Source of the DNA: Pseudomonadota bacterium
GTDB lineage: Bacteria; Desulfobacterota; Desulfovibrionia; Desulfovibrionales; Desulfomicrobiaceae
Length of the DNA: 64,000 bases
Assembly (NCBI GenBank): GCA_018902545.1
Contig: JAHIQM010000020.1
Span: 141,794-205,793 of the forward strand
Direction of reading: 5' to 3'
Of this stretch, positions 34,619-44,125 are shown in pieces; within the stretch, counting starts at the first letter, position 1; every line of letters begins with the position of its first letter. The notes beneath the pieces are model-generated. The model was not told the DNA's origin. It saw nothing but the letters and a program-made list of their open reading frames with translations, and did not search any database. The translations under genes were made by a program, and so were the position numbers.

Positions 34619-35206
34619 CTACTGCTTCGGGGGCAGAAGCTCTTCGTACCTGCCCTGATCATCCGTGTCCGCGTTGCGGATGGTCGTGACGATCTGTTCG
34701 AGCTGCCCTTCGCTGATCAGGTGCTGGGAATGGAGCCAATGAAATTTGCGGATTTCCTCTTCGGGATCGTTGGCAAAGTTGATGTTACCATACCAGTCGA
34801 GGAGCTGCTTTTTTCTGCGGTCCCGGATTGCGTCCATGATGAGTTCGTAATTTTTATCGTGCAGCAGGGCGATTTCGCCCGCGTCGGAGCTCAGTGAAGT
34901 GAGTTCGATTTTGGCCAGGGCATGGAAGAGAAGACAGGCCAGGCCAGGGATGAGAAAAATGACCCCGAGAAGATCGCCGTGAGCCAGAGCGTATCCCGTC
35001 TGAGCCAGTCCCCACGCCGAAAGCAGGATACCCCCGTTGAACAGCGTGCCGTTTCTTTCAGTGGTCTGGCGCGGGTCCATGCCAATGGACCCGTATGGGA
35101 GTTGGAAGGAGTGCGAGCCGTAGGCGTCGGACCTGGTGTAGGTCAGTGTCTCGGGTTCGAACTCGAAGGAAATGGTATGTGAAAAACGTTGCTGGGTGAT
35201 GAGCAT
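34619..35206 (-). CDS. Hypothetical membrane protein
   Basis: This 195-residue protein has a beta-rich N-terminal part (EFEPETLTYTRSDAYGSHSFQLPYGSI, in two pieces), a pair of membrane helices (about residues 60-100) and a cytoplasmic helical tail. No family is recognised; the layout recalls PH-like domains with a helical hairpin. I took the ATG at 35206, which has GAGGAG upstream; an ATG 18 bp earlier overlaps that site. Single gene, between tRNA-Phe and the repeat. Confidence 0.6.
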   Translation of the reverse strand: MLITQQRFSHTISFEFEPETLTYTRSDAYGSHSFQLPYGSIGMDPRQTTERNGTLFNGGILLSAWGLAQTGYALAHGDLLGVIFLIPGLACLLFHALAKIELTSLSSDAGEIALLHDKNYELIMDAIRDRRKKQLLDWYGNINFANDPEEEIRKFHWLHSQHLISEGQLEQIVTTIRNADTDDQGRYEELLPPKQ

Positions 35207-35361
35207 GGACAAGACTCTCCTCATTCAAGACCGGTGCGTCAGTTCATGGGTAGGTGCTGTAAGGCTGTTTCGTCAAGATTTGCCGGACGCGGGCAAGGAC
35301 GTTTGCGTGGTCGGCGGATGTCGTGGATCCGTCGGTGCCAGCCAAAGAGAAGCCCGGAAAA

Positions 35362-35387
35362 GAAAAAAGGCCGCATAACGCGACCTT
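35362..35387 (-). terminator. Terminator of tRNA-Phe copy 1
   Basis: On the minus strand, AAGGTCGC and GCGGCCTT pair (one G-U pair) and a T run follows. Confidence 0.7.
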
Positions 35388-35394
35388 GATTTCA

Positions 35395-35470
35395 TGGTGC
35401 CGGGGGACAGAGTTGAACTGCCGACACGGGGATTTTCAGTCCCCTGCTCTACCGACTGAGCTACCCCGGC
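35395..35470 (-). tRNA. tRNA-Phe (GAA), copy 1
   Basis: A 76-nt cloverleaf with acceptor GCCGGGG/CCCCGGC, D-arm TAGCTCAGTCGGTAGAGC, anticodon loop CTGAAAA (anticodon GAA), and encoded CCA. It is identical over its full length to the copy at 48800-48875. Confidence 0.97.
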
Positions 35471-35578
35471 TCAACGGAAGACCGTTAGTATGTAAATCGA
35501 AGTCCGTTGGCAACAAAAAAATGAACTCCCGGCGAGACGTTGCAGGTCCCATCCCATGCGGGGTTCTCCTGCACTTTT

Positions 35579-37480
35579 TCATCGGGGAATCCAGATGCGG
35601 AAAACGCTGCCTTGCTCAAGTTCGGAAACAGCCCCGATGCGTCCTCCGTGCTGGTCCACGGCCTTCTTGGCGATGAAGAGCCCAAGGCCAGTGCCGCGCG
35701 AACCTTTGGTGGAGAAGAAGACCGTGAAGAGCCGTGAAAGGGTCTCTTCCGTCATGCCGGACCCGTTATCCTCCACTTCGAAAAAAACACCGCTGGCGTC
35801 GGGGCGAGCCCGAAATTCCACGAAACAGCCCTGCTTTTTGGATTCTTTGCAGGCATCCACCGCGTTATCCAGGATATTGACCACTGCCGCGGCGAGGACG
35901 ACTTCGTCGACCCTGAAATTGCCCAGGGACGGCGATATTTCAGTCCGGAAGTCGACGCCACATTCCTCGGCCTTGGGGCGCACAGCCTCGACAACGTGTT
36001 CCACAAGCTGACTGGCCGGGATTTCGCGCAATTGCAGCTCGCGCTTCTTGGCGTAGAAGAGGATATCAAGGACCATGGTCCGGATGCGGGCCACAAGTTC
36101 CGTGACCTTGCTCCACCCGGCCTGGACTTTCTCTTGGTCGCCAGTGTTGAAGCCGGAATTCATCTTGTACACGCCTGCGTCCAGGGCCGTGAGCAGTCCT
36201 TTGATCCCGTGGGAGAGGGATGCGATGAGCATGCCCAGAGAGGCGAGATGGTCCTGCATGCGGATGAATTCGGTGATGTCCGTGGCCATCTCCATGACCG
36301 CCTCGATTTCCCCTGCGGCGTTGCGGATGGGGGCGGTCCAGACCACGACGTTGACGGGGTCGCCGGTCTTGCCGCGGACAGTCAGTTCCGAGCGGTGGGA
36401 TTGCCCGTCCTCGAAGGTCTTGAGTGTCGGGCAACCGAAGCAGGGGCGTGCATTGTTCGAGTATGCCTGGTAGCACATTTTCCCAGGCTCGAAGGCGAAC
36501 TCCTGTCTGTAGCGACGATTGGCGGCCTGGAGTCGCAGGTGACGGTCAACAACGGTGATGTAACAGGGGGCGTCGTCGAAAAGCTGCTGGTAGCGATGCC
36601 GGGAAGTTCTTAGTTCGTCCTGTAGACGCTGAATTTCGCTGGATTCGACGATAAGTTCCAGTACGAGATCGATCTGGCCCGTTGCACTGCGAATGGGAGC
36701 GGTGTGGACAGTTACGGCGCACAGGGCGTCATCTGGCCCGAAAACACCCTCCTGGCTTCTGACGCCCCGGCCGGTCAGCAAAGTTCTGGCCACGGGGCTG
36801 TCCTGTCCGCCTCGGGAGTGTATGGGATAAATGGAGTATCCCGGATCGCCGACGCTTAATTCCATGCGTTCGAGATACGCCGAGTTGGCCGAGATGATCC
36901 GCTGCTCCGGATCTTGAATGGAGATCATGCAGGGCAGGGCGTTGAGGAGTCCAAGGTCACCCTCGACTTCTCCGGACAGGCCGCCGATGAGTTGCGACAT
37001 GCCGTCTACGGCCTGCTGGGCGATGTTCCGGCGTTCGATGTTCACCAGCTTGTCGGCCTGTTCGCGGACCAGGACCTCCAGGTTCTCGGTGTATTCGCGC
37101 ATGCGCTCCCGTAGCGTGATTTTTTCCTCGGCGCGTTTCAGTGAGATTTCAAGGAGTTCCGGACCGACCGGTTTGGAGATGAAATCGCAGGCATCGAGCC
37201 GCAATCCCTCGATGGCCACGTCCATGTCCCCGTGACCGGTGACAAGGATGACTTCGGTCTCAGGGCTCTCTGTTTTGATGGCGCGCAGCAGCTCGAGTCC
37301 GTCCATGCCAGGCATGCGGATGTCGGTGATGACGATGGGTGGCTTCTCACGGCGGAAAAGATCCAGCCCTTCATCGCCGTTGGCGGCCTCTAGCACCTCA
37401 TAGCCACAATCTTTGAGCGTGATTCCAACGACCTTGCGAATGCCCGGTTCGTCGTCCACAAAAAGTATTTTTTTCTGCAT
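35579..37480 (-). CDS. Receiver-PAS-PAS histidine kinase
   Basis: This soluble 633-residue hybrid sensor has a receiver domain (residues 1-120; phospho-acceptor in IVITDIRMPGMDG, lysine in ISKPV), a coiled coil, two PAS domains (about 175-285 and 300-425) and a kinase core. The second PAS has a cysteine motif, MCYQAYSNNARPCFGCP. The H-box is LIASLSHGIKGLLTALDAG and the ATP site has DNGSGMTEE and GSRGTGLGLFIAKK. It lies downstream of the receiver and stress-protein genes near the tmc genes. Its ribosome-binding site is weak. Confidence 0.88.
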   Translation of the reverse strand: MQKKILFVDDEPGIRKVVGITLKDCGYEVLEAANGDEGLDLFRREKPPIVITDIRMPGMDGLELLRAIKTESPETEVILVTGHGDMDVAIEGLRLDACDFISKPVGPELLEISLKRAEEKITLRERMREYTENLEVLVREQADKLVNIERRNIAQQAVDGMSQLIGGLSGEVEGDLGLLNALPCMISIQDPEQRIISANSAYLERMELSVGDPGYSIYPIHSRGGQDSPVARTLLTGRGVRSQEGVFGPDDALCAVTVHTAPIRSATGQIDLVLELIVESSEIQRLQDELRTSRHRYQQLFDDAPCYITVVDRHLRLQAANRRYRQEFAFEPGKMCYQAYSNNARPCFGCPTLKTFEDGQSHRSELTVRGKTGDPVNVVVWTAPIRNAAGEIEAVMEMATDITEFIRMQDHLASLGMLIASLSHGIKGLLTALDAGVYKMNSGFNTGDQEKVQAGWSKVTELVARIRTMVLDILFYAKKRELQLREIPASQLVEHVVEAVRPKAEECGVDFRTEISPSLGNFRVDEVVLAAAVVNILDNAVDACKESKKQGCFVEFRARPDASGVFFEVEDNGSGMTEETLSRLFTVFFSTKGSRGTGLGLFIAKKAVDQHGGRIGAVSELEQGSVFRIWIPR

Positions 37481-37778
37481 CAGTCAAAGTCCCGGGGTGA
37501 GGTGTCTGTTGTTACGCACGGGCCTTCCGCCAGTTGCGGTTATCCGGAACTGGTATCCTCCGCGCGCCCAAAACGAGGGCCACCAAGGCCCCGTTGGGTT
37601 GCTAACGAGGGTTCGGTTTCGGCTCGTCGCAGACAGGCTCTGCTTCGAGGTTGCCCCAGGCGTCGTGAATTGAGCGCCTGCGCTCTTGCGTTGCGTTTGT
37701 CCTGCGCAACGGTCCGATGCCGGGTTTCGTCTCGCCGGGGCGATTATTGAGCAGCCTCCGAGAAAAGACAATCCAATC

Positions 37779-38138
37779 CTATGGTTTTCCGATGGTTTTT
37801 TCCACGATGTCGATGACCTGCTCAGGATTGAAAGGCTTGTTCACCGTCGCAACGGCCTTGCGGATAGCCAGATGGATGCCGGACAAGCCGCTGATGACCA
37901 CTACCGGCAGATCCTTGAATTCGGCCTTCTGGCTGAATTTGCGGTAGAAGCGCGGGCCCCATTCTTCGGGCATCTCCAGATCCAGGGTCACCAGATCGGG
38001 CTTTTCGTTTTCCATGACGGTCATGGCGTGTTCCCCGCCTTCGGCGGAGCATGTCGCGTAGCCGTGCTCCTGGAAAATGGAGACCAAATATTCAACAATA
38101 ACGGGGTCGTCATCAACGACCATGATCTTCTTGGGCAT
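37779..38138 (-). CDS. Single-domain response regulator (Rrf1-like)
   Basis: This 119-residue receiver has acidic residues in MVVDDDP, phospho-acceptor in LVTLDLEMPEEWG and the lysine in VNKPF. The DLEMPEEWGP stretch and the whole C-terminal half are shared with the receiver domain of the Rrf2-receiver fusion at 47776-48699, so the two are close paralogues. It has no output domain. The ATG at 38138 has GAGGAG; longer starts overlap the upstream receiver gene. The 298 bp downstream to the next kinase show no feature that I can name. Confidence 0.85.
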   Translation of the reverse strand: MPKKIMVVDDDPVIVEYLVSIFQEHGYATCSAEGGEHAMTVMENEKPDLVTLDLEMPEEWGPRFYRKFSQKAEFKDLPVVVISGLSGIHLAIRKAVATVNKPFNPEQVIDIVEKTIGKP

Positions 38139-38598
38139 GGGAGTCCTCCTCGTGGTTCTGAGTGTCGCCCTGGTGACGGGCGTCTGTTTGGTCAAGGATT
38201 CTGTTGGCTTCGCGCAGGATTGCCTCCGCCGTTGGCGGTTTCTCTACGTATCCGTCGGCCGAGGCGATGTTTTCGTAACTCCCTGCCTGGACGGTAGTCA
38301 TGGCGTGGGCGAACGTCGCGTCGTCGATGGCTGAGACGATCATGACTTTGGTCTTCGCCAGGTCAGGATCGCTCCGCAATTGTTGCAGCAATCGAATTCC
38401 GCCTTGTTCCGGCATCATAAGGTCGAGGCTCACCAGGTCGGGCCTGTTGGTCCGGATCCAGGCGAGCCCCTCCTTGCCGTTTTTCGCCGTGCCCACGGTG
38501 AACCCGTTGGATTCAAAGATGGCCTTGATGAACAGACGCAGATGCATTTCGTCATCAACGACCAGAATCAAAGGGCGGCGGGCGTTAGCGGCGGGCAT
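38113..38598 (-). CDS. Response regulator with charged C-terminal tail
   Basis: This 161-residue receiver protein has LVVDDEM, the phospho-acceptor in LVSLDLMMPEQGG, a serine in IVSAIDD and the lysine in YVEKPP. A hydrophilic His/Glu/Asp-rich tail of about 25 residues (DARHQGDTQNHEEDSH) follows the domain. It overlaps the next receiver gene by 26 bp and comes 6 bp after the universal stress protein gene. Confidence 0.83.
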   Translation of the reverse strand: MPAANARRPLILVVDDEMHLRLFIKAIFESNGFTVGTAKNGKEGLAWIRTNRPDLVSLDLMMPEQGGIRLLQQLRSDPDLAKTKVMIVSAIDDATFAHAMTTVQAGSYENIASADGYVEKPPTAEAILREANRILDQTDARHQGDTQNHEEDSHAQEDHGR

Positions 38599-38604
38599 GG
38601 CCGT

Positions 38605-39546
38605 CTACTCGTGAGCTCTGGACGAACCGTAGGGGCTCACGTCCACCTTGTCGGGGTGGTTGACGCTCAGGACCGGGCATGCCGAGCGCAGGATGACCTG
38701 TTCGATGGTGGTGCCGAGCATGGACTGTTCCGGGTCCACGTCACGGGTGTGGTGGGCCATGACGATCAGGTCGGCCTTGTTCTCGCGGGCGTACTTCAGA
38801 ACCTCGACATGCGGCGCGCCTTCACGCAAGGCAATGACATAGTTGTCGAAGTCACCCATGTTGGCGATGTACTTCTCCTCCACCTTTTCCTGCGCCGCCG
38901 CCAATTGCTTTTCGATGTAGGCCTGTCCTGTCTCCGTGTCGCCGCCCAGGTCCACGCAGTGGAAGATGTGCAGTTTGCAGCCGATATCATTGGCCACGTT
39001 GCGGGCGAACTGGAAGGCATAATTAGCGGGCTTGCTGAAGTCCGTGGCGATCACGATGTTGGCGAAATACGACCAGCAGGTCACGCAGGGACGACTGACC
39101 ACAAGCACGGGGCAGCGGGCGCTCTTGGCCACCTTCTGCATGGTGCTGCCGGCGATGACGCGGTGCCGCATGGCACCGACATCCTCGGGTCGGGTGTGCG
39201 CACCCATGATGATGAGGCTGACGTCCTCCTTTCTTGCCTTGCGCAGGATTTCCGTGTGCGGCACGCCCGTGGCCGTCTCGTAGACGCAGGACGGGTGGTC
39301 CTTGGCCTGCTTTTCGTAATACTGCGTCATTTCCTCCTTTACGAGGCTGACGAGATTATCATCGACCTCGGTTTCCTCGCCGGTCCGCACGTCGCGGTAG
39401 GTCAACCCGAAGCCGCGGGTCGGCAGACCGAAGACATGAAAAACGTTGAGACGGGACTTGTTCTTGCGCGACAATTCAAATGCTACGCGCGCCGCATCGT
39501 CGCACGTTGCAGAAGCCGAGGTTGCGAATAAAATCTTCTCGAACAT
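38605..39546 (-). CDS. Tandem universal stress protein (UspA) domains
   Basis: This 313-residue protein has two Usp domains. Each starts with a beta strand (KILFATSASATC; ANIVIATDFSKPA) and ends with an ATP-binding-type loop (GAHTRPEDVGAMRHRVIAGS, then AHHTRDVDPEQSMLGTT). Tandem Usp proteins commonly bind ATP or AMP and respond to energy or redox stress. The start has a textbook AAGGAGG. The gene sits between an unknown protein and two receivers in a tmc-linked operon. Confidence 0.9.
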   Translation of the reverse strand: MFEKILFATSASATCDDAARVAFELSRKNKSRLNVFHVFGLPTRGFGLTYRDVRTGEETEVDDNLVSLVKEEMTQYYEKQAKDHPSCVYETATGVPHTEILRKARKEDVSLIIMGAHTRPEDVGAMRHRVIAGSTMQKVAKSARCPVLVVSRPCVTCWSYFANIVIATDFSKPANYAFQFARNVANDIGCKLHIFHCVDLGGDTETGQAYIEKQLAAAQEKVEEKYIANMGDFDNYVIALREGAPHVEVLKYARENKADLIVMAHHTRDVDPEQSMLGTTIEQVILRSACPVLSVNHPDKVDVSPYGSSRAHE

Positions 39547-39549
39547 AAA

Positions 39550-40029
39550 CTACCTCCTTAGCGCACATTCCTGTGGTGCGCCATGAAATGCGAGTTGCCA
39601 AATAACGCCATCGATAAAGTCAAAAAGTGTGCATACTGTTTCGAATCGGAACGAGTGCACGTTGTCCCCGAAGACCACGTGCCTGAGTTCTCCGAGGCGC
39701 AGCGGGATATCCAGCAGGTTTTCCACCTGCCAGCCGCGGATCTCTTCATCGTCGTTCTCTCCCATGCATCCGCGCAGGATGTGGTAGACTTCGAGTCTGG
39801 GAGGTTCGGGTGCGCCGATAATTTCTACCACCCGGGAAAATTCCAGCCGGTCGAGTCCCATCGCGGCCCCTTCCTCCGAGTCGGTGCACGGGAAGGCCGC
39901 CAGATTGGGTGCGAAGCCGGAAAGCCGCTGCAAGTCGGGGTAGCGGTTCAGCAGACGGATGAGCCCTCGCAAAGTGAATCCGTCTTCCAGTCTGAGTCGG
40001 GAGGCGAGCACCGCAAGAGCATCGGTCAT
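39550..40029 (-). CDS. Conserved hypothetical protein of the tmc neighbourhood
   Basis: This 159-residue soluble acidic protein of unknown function has no membrane segment or known motif; the C-terminal half is beta-rich around LRHVVFGDNVHSFRFETV. I chose the ATG at 40029 because GGGAGGAATTA precedes it; an ATG at 40086 is possible but has no such site. It is the first gene of a unit with the stress protein and two receivers, and a 176-bp A+T-rich stretch upstream probably holds the promoter. My recollection is that Desulfovibrio tmc loci carry an equivalent gene. Confidence 0.7.
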   Translation of the reverse strand: MTDALAVLASRLRLEDGFTLRGLIRLLNRYPDLQRLSGFAPNLAAFPCTDSEEGAAMGLDRLEFSRVVEIIGAPEPPRLEVYHILRGCMGENDDEEIRGWQVENLLDIPLRLGELRHVVFGDNVHSFRFETVCTLFDFIDGVIWQLAFHGAPQECALRR

Positions 40030-40205
40030 TAATTCCTCCCGATGGCTTACAAGTTCTCCCGACTTTTTCAGTATGACTTTATTCATGTGGGCTACTTTTG
40101 AATATTGAATGATTATTAATTATGCACAACTTTATAAATTCCATATGTTTTAATATGCTTCAGGTCAATGCCTACTGCAAAATAAACAGGCTAAATTAAA
40201 TCATA
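40030..40205 (-). promoter_or_regulatory. A+T-rich promoter region of the stress-protein unit
   Basis: A markedly A+T-rich gap between the receiver-kinase gene and the unknown gene, with several TATAAT-like words but no site that I can single out. It probably starts the transcript for the unknown gene, Usp and two receivers. Confidence 0.4.
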
Positions 40206-41363
40206 CTATGTAAATTTATTATCATACTGACGTGGTATGGTAATTTTGAATTCACTGCCTGCTCCCTGCGAACTTTGCACATCGATGAAGCCGCCGTGAG
40301 CCTGTACTGTTTTTTTCACGGCCACCAGGCCAAGCCCGGATCCATTGTTGCCTTTCGTGCTGAAAAATGCGTTGAAAAGTTGGGGAAGAGTGTTTTCGTC
40401 AATGCCGCAGCCGTTGTCCTTGACCAGGTAAGAAATCCCATCCGAAGATTTCCCAACCTGAACAAGCACGGACCCACCCGGCGTTTCCGGGCTGAACCCG
40501 GCGGCGCTGCAGGCGTCAAGGGCATTGCTTACCAGATCCATCAGGCAGCGGTGTACGGCCTCGGCGTCGAGATCGACCAGGGGAAGCTTGTCGTGCGTCT
40601 CAAGGCGCAGTTCGACGCCTCGCTCTGCAGCTTTGACCTGAAAGAGTTCAACAACCTGGCGAGCCGGAAGGGCGGGGTCGGTGGGACAGGGGTGCAGCTC
40701 TTCGACCCGGGCGAAGCGAAGCATGTCCAGGGACAGATTCTTGAGTTTGTGCACATTGGCTTCGAGCATTTCCCACCCCTGTTCCAGGTAATCCCGGTGG
40801 TCGGTGTCGAGGCCCTGGCGCAAAAGAAACAGGCTGCCCTCAAGTCCGCTGGCCATGTTCTTGATGGAGTGCGAAAGGCCGGCCACGGTCTGGCCGATGG
40901 TTGCCAGTCTTTCTGCGGTCAGGAGTTCGCGCGTCTTCTGCTCGACCAACTCCTGGAGGTGTTCCGTGTGCTCGCGGATGGCCCGGCGCATGGTCCAGCG
41001 TTCCTTGGCCCTGGCCAGGGCGATGTCCAGGGCGTCGTCATGGATGGGCTTTGTAACGAAATCCGCGGCGTCGAGTTTGATGCCCTGAATGGCCAGGTCC
41101 AGATCGCCGTGGCCGGTCATGAGCACCACTTCGGTCTCGGGTTTGATTTCCTTCAAGACTTTCAACAGTTCCAGCCCATCCATTCCGGGCATCTTGATAT
41201 CTGTCAGGACAATGGGAAAATCGCTTTGGCGAAACAAGCCCAGGGCTTCCTCCGCGCTCGCGGCCGCGCACACGTTCCAGCCTGCGTCCGCAAGCGTCAG
41301 GCCGAGGATCTTGCGGATGCCTTCCTCGTCGTCGATGAGCAGCAGCGAGAAGTGTGCATTCAT
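40206..41363 (-). CDS. Hybrid receiver-histidine kinase
   Basis: This soluble 385-residue protein has a receiver domain (LLIDDEEG; phospho-acceptor in IVLTDIKMPGMDG; lysine in VTKPI), a coiled coil (about 125-170) and a kinase core with H-box GQTVAGLSHSIKNMASGLEG and ATP-site motifs DNGCGIDENT and NNGSGLGLVAVKK. The start overlaps the upstream kinase stop by 4 bp (ATGA), with GGAGGAGG before it. It probably receives phosphate from the haem-sensor kinase. Confidence 0.88.
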   Translation of the reverse strand: MNAHFSLLLIDDEEGIRKILGLTLADAGWNVCAAASAEEALGLFRQSDFPIVLTDIKMPGMDGLELLKVLKEIKPETEVVLMTGHGDLDLAIQGIKLDAADFVTKPIHDDALDIALARAKERWTMRRAIREHTEHLQELVEQKTRELLTAERLATIGQTVAGLSHSIKNMASGLEGSLFLLRQGLDTDHRDYLEQGWEMLEANVHKLKNLSLDMLRFARVEELHPCPTDPALPARQVVELFQVKAAERGVELRLETHDKLPLVDLDAEAVHRCLMDLVSNALDACSAAGFSPETPGGSVLVQVGKSSDGISYLVKDNGCGIDENTLPQLFNAFFSTKGNNGSGLGLVAVKKTVQAHGGFIDVQSSQGAGSEFKITIPRQYDNKFT

Positions 41364-43666
41364 AAGTGCCCCTCCTCCTCGTGTGTAGCTATGGGCAGCG
41401 AGATGACGAATCGCGTGCCCTTGCCAGGTTCCGAATCCACAGTGATGGTGCCCCCGCAATCCTGGATGATGCCGTAGCTGATGGAGAGGCCAAGGCCCGT
41501 GCCCTTGCCTACGCGTTTGGTGGTGAAAAAGGGTTCGAAAATCTTATTGCGCACACCCGTAGGGATGCCGCAACCCGTGTCGATGATTTCCACCACGACG
41601 TTGCCGTTGTTCACATAGGTCTTGAGGGTGATGTGCTTTGGGGCAGACTGGGGGGCGTCGGTTTCCGCAGCTTTGGCCGCTGTCCACTTCTCTTCGATGG
41701 CGTCGCGGGCGTTGATGAGCATGTTGATGAAGACCTGCTCTAGCCTGCTCGCGTCGGCCTGGACCAGAGGCAGGTCGGGTGTGAAGTACTGCAGCACTTC
41801 GATCTCGCGCAGTTTCAATTGCTGGATGAAAATATCAAGGGCGCGCTTGAGGATCTCTGTCATGTCCACAGGCTCGAGCTTCATGTCCGGCTTGCGCCCG
41901 AATTCGCGCAAGTGATTGATGATTTTGGACGCGCGGTCCACATGGCTCTCGATTTCAGAACTCAGCGTGTTCAGGATGTCCCGGTCGAGATCCTCTTCGC
42001 GGGTGATTTTTCGCCGAATGAAGCTAGCGGCCGTCTTGATGACGGACAGAGGCTGGTTCAGTTCGTGGGCCATGCCGGTGGCCATTTCGCCCAGGGTGGC
42101 CATTTTCGAGGCCTGGATGAGATGCTGTTCGGCTTCAAGGCGCTTGGTCATGTCACTGGTAGTCACGAGCAGAACTTTTTGGCCGCTGAACTCCGAGGGC
42201 GAAACGCGTACGGTGACGAAAAGTCGCCTGCCGTCCTTGGTCACATGGATGACTCGGTTGTGCAGGCTTTTGCTGGAAATCATCAGCCGAAACGCCTCCT
42301 GGTCGTCCTCGCGGTAAAGGTCCATGAAGTTGCGACCGACGATCTCGTCCTTGTCAAAACCGTAGACGGTTTTGACGGACTCGTTGCAGTCCAGGATGAG
42401 CAGATCGCTTGCCTGCAACACGAAGACCGGATTGGGAATGTTGCGGAAGATTGCCTGGTATTTTTTCTCGCTTCTTTCGAGATCGGCTTCGAGTTGCTTG
42501 CGGCTGGTAATATCCAGGCACATCTCCATGGCCGCCACGATCTCCCCTTCGGAGTTCTTGATGGGTGAACTGGTCACCAGCCAATGGCGGATTTCCCCGT
42601 TGGCGTCGAAACCGGACTCCTCGCTGGTGTAGGATTTTCCGGTTTTGAAAGTGTTTTCCACAGGGCATTGCGGACATTTGCTCATCCTGCCCTTGTAGGC
42701 GTGGTAGCAGGTGTCGCCAGGGGTCGGACGGAACTTGTTCCAGAACTCCTGATTGTACCGCAGCAGCCTGAAATCGCGGTCCTGGACGGTAATGATGCAG
42801 GGCACCAGGGAGAAAAGAGTCTGGTACTCGTCGCGTTGTCGGTTCATTTCAACCTGATTTTCGCTGATATTTCTCCCCATGCGTTCGATGGTGTGTACCA
42901 GGGTGCCCATCTCGTCGGGCTGATCGATATCGATGCGCGTGCAGTGGCCGCCTTCCGCGATAAGCTGCGCGCCAGCAATGAGCTTGCGGATTGGGCGCAG
43001 CACGAAGCGGCGCATGAATATGAAGATGGCCAGCCCCGTGAGGGCGAGCACGATGAGGGTGAAGGCGATGCTGCGGTTTCTGAAGGCGATGGTCTCGCGC
43101 TCCGTCGATTCCAGGGACAGGACTACGTCGATGGCGCCCAGAACCCTGTCCTCTACGGGGTGGAAATGGCATCCGGCTTCGCAGCCGGGTTCATTGAGAA
43201 CCGGAGTGATGATGCCGAGCATTTTCTGCCCGTCCTGCCCGGTGAAGATGCGCGTGCGCGCTTCGAGGGTGACCTCCTCTGGTGGCGGGGTGTGCTGGTG
43301 GCAGGCCTGACAGGCCTGGCTCTCGATATCCGCCTTTGATTCCAGTTCCTGATGGTTGTTGGAAAACTTGATCGTACCGCCGCCGTCATAAATGCGCAGG
43401 ATCCGGATGCCTTCCTGCATGCCGATATTGGTGATGATGTGGTCCAGGTCGTCGCGGGAATTGAGCATCATCGCATAGCGGGTGCCGAGCTTTATGGTCG
43501 TGCCCAGACGGTCCACCTCTTCCACCGCGTAGCGCATGAGGACGGATTCCTGGTGGATGATGGCGAAGTAGGACAGGGCCGCCACGCTCGACACCAGGGA
43601 CAGCCCGGCGGTCAGGATGAGCTTCAGGCTCAGGCTTTTATTGATGAAGGCCCACGGATTATTCAT
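41360..43666 (-). CDS. Haem-binding PAS sensor histidine kinase
   Basis: This 768-residue membrane kinase has a first helix at about 15-37, a periplasmic domain (about 40-190) and a second helix (about 190-210), then HAMP, two PAS domains, H-box [20 protein letters not shown] and ATP-site motifs DTGCGIPTG and GKGTGLGLS. The periplasmic part has a haem c motif CQACH (119-123) and a CX3CH variant, CEAGCH (162-167), so it probably carries one or two haems and senses redox state or a gas. The first PAS has cysteines in KCPQCP. It lies 73 bp after tmcA and is coupled to the hybrid kinase. Confidence 0.88.
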   Translation of the reverse strand: MNNPWAFINKSLSLKLILTAGLSLVSSVAALSYFAIIHQESVLMRYAVEEVDRLGTTIKLGTRYAMMLNSRDDLDHIITNIGMQEGIRILRIYDGGGTIKFSNNHQELESKADIESQACQACHQHTPPPEEVTLEARTRIFTGQDGQKMLGIITPVLNEPGCEAGCHFHPVEDRVLGAIDVVLSLESTERETIAFRNRSIAFTLIVLALTGLAIFIFMRRFVLRPIRKLIAGAQLIAEGGHCTRIDIDQPDEMGTLVHTIERMGRNISENQVEMNRQRDEYQTLFSLVPCIITVQDRDFRLLRYNQEFWNKFRPTPGDTCYHAYKGRMSKCPQCPVENTFKTGKSYTSEESGFDANGEIRHWLVTSSPIKNSEGEIVAAMEMCLDITSRKQLEADLERSEKKYQAIFRNIPNPVFVLQASDLLILDCNESVKTVYGFDKDEIVGRNFMDLYREDDQEAFRLMISSKSLHNRVIHVTKDGRRLFVTVRVSPSEFSGQKVLLVTTSDMTKRLEAEQHLIQASKMATLGEMATGMAHELNQPLSVIKTAASFIRRKITREEDLDRDILNTLSSEIESHVDRASKIINHLREFGRKPDMKLEPVDMTEILKRALDIFIQQLKLREIEVLQYFTPDLPLVQADASRLEQVFINMLINARDAIEEKWTAAKAAETDAPQSAPKHITLKTYVNNGNVVVEIIDTGCGIPTGVRNKIFEPFFTTKRVGKGTGLGLSISYGIIQDCGGTITVDSEPGKGTRFVISLPIATHEEEGHL

Positions 43667-43739
43667 GAAAGTCCCTTGAAGGCTATGCGCCCGGCCACGG
43701 ACGGCCTTTTCCGCGAAGACCGTCCGGGCGCAGGGGTAG

Positions 43740-44114
43740 TTACCTCACGTGACACTGGCCGCAGGCCAGGGGCCCTTTGCCGCTTTGCTCATGACAGCTT
43801 ATGCATTGCAGGTGATAGGCTTTGCTCAGACCTGTCGTGCCTTTGTCGGGTTGCACCGCGTGGCAGTCTGCGCAAGGGATTCCCTCGGTGGAGGACTCGG
43901 GGTCCTGGACACCGTCGGAGCCGCCATGGTGGCAGAGCACGCAATCCTCCACGCCAGCCTTTTCATTGTGCTGGTCGTGGACGAAGGTGGCGGCGGGCCT
44001 GGTCAGTTTTCCGAACGCGTCGGGGGCGATGACCGTCATGTCCTCTTGCGAGGAAGCCAGTTGCGAGAAGGCCAGGATGACCGCCACGATCAGAATGGGA
44101 AGACAGCGTTTCAT
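43740..44114 (-). CDS. tmcA: Tmc complex tetrahaem cytochrome c3 (type II)
   Basis: This 124-residue periplasmic cytochrome has a signal peptide (KRCLPILIVAVILAFSQLASS) and four haem motifs (CVLCH, CADCH, CISCH, CGQCH), plus extra histidines such as TFVHDQH as axial ligands. It matches the type II (acidic) cytochrome c3 that accepts electrons from type I c3 and periplasmic hydrogenases in the Tmc complex. The ATG at 44114 has GAGGAG upstream. It is the last of the four tmc genes on this strand, 11 bp after tmcB. Confidence 0.93.
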   Translation of the reverse strand: MKRCLPILIVAVILAFSQLASSQEDMTVIAPDAFGKLTRPAATFVHDQHNEKAGVEDCVLCHHGGSDGVQDPESSTEGIPCADCHAVQPDKGTTGLSKAYHLQCISCHEQSGKGPLACGQCHVR

Positions 44115-44125
44115 TGTTCTCTCCT

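Noticed and set aside
37484..37771. 95-codon frame between the kinase and receiver genes
   Set aside because: No ribosome-binding site, no recognisable domain, Arg/Pro/Ser-rich chance composition.
38380..39531. 383-codon frame antisense to the Usp gene
   Set aside because: The Usp gene has a strong Shine-Dalgarno site and two recognisable domains; the antisense frame has neither.
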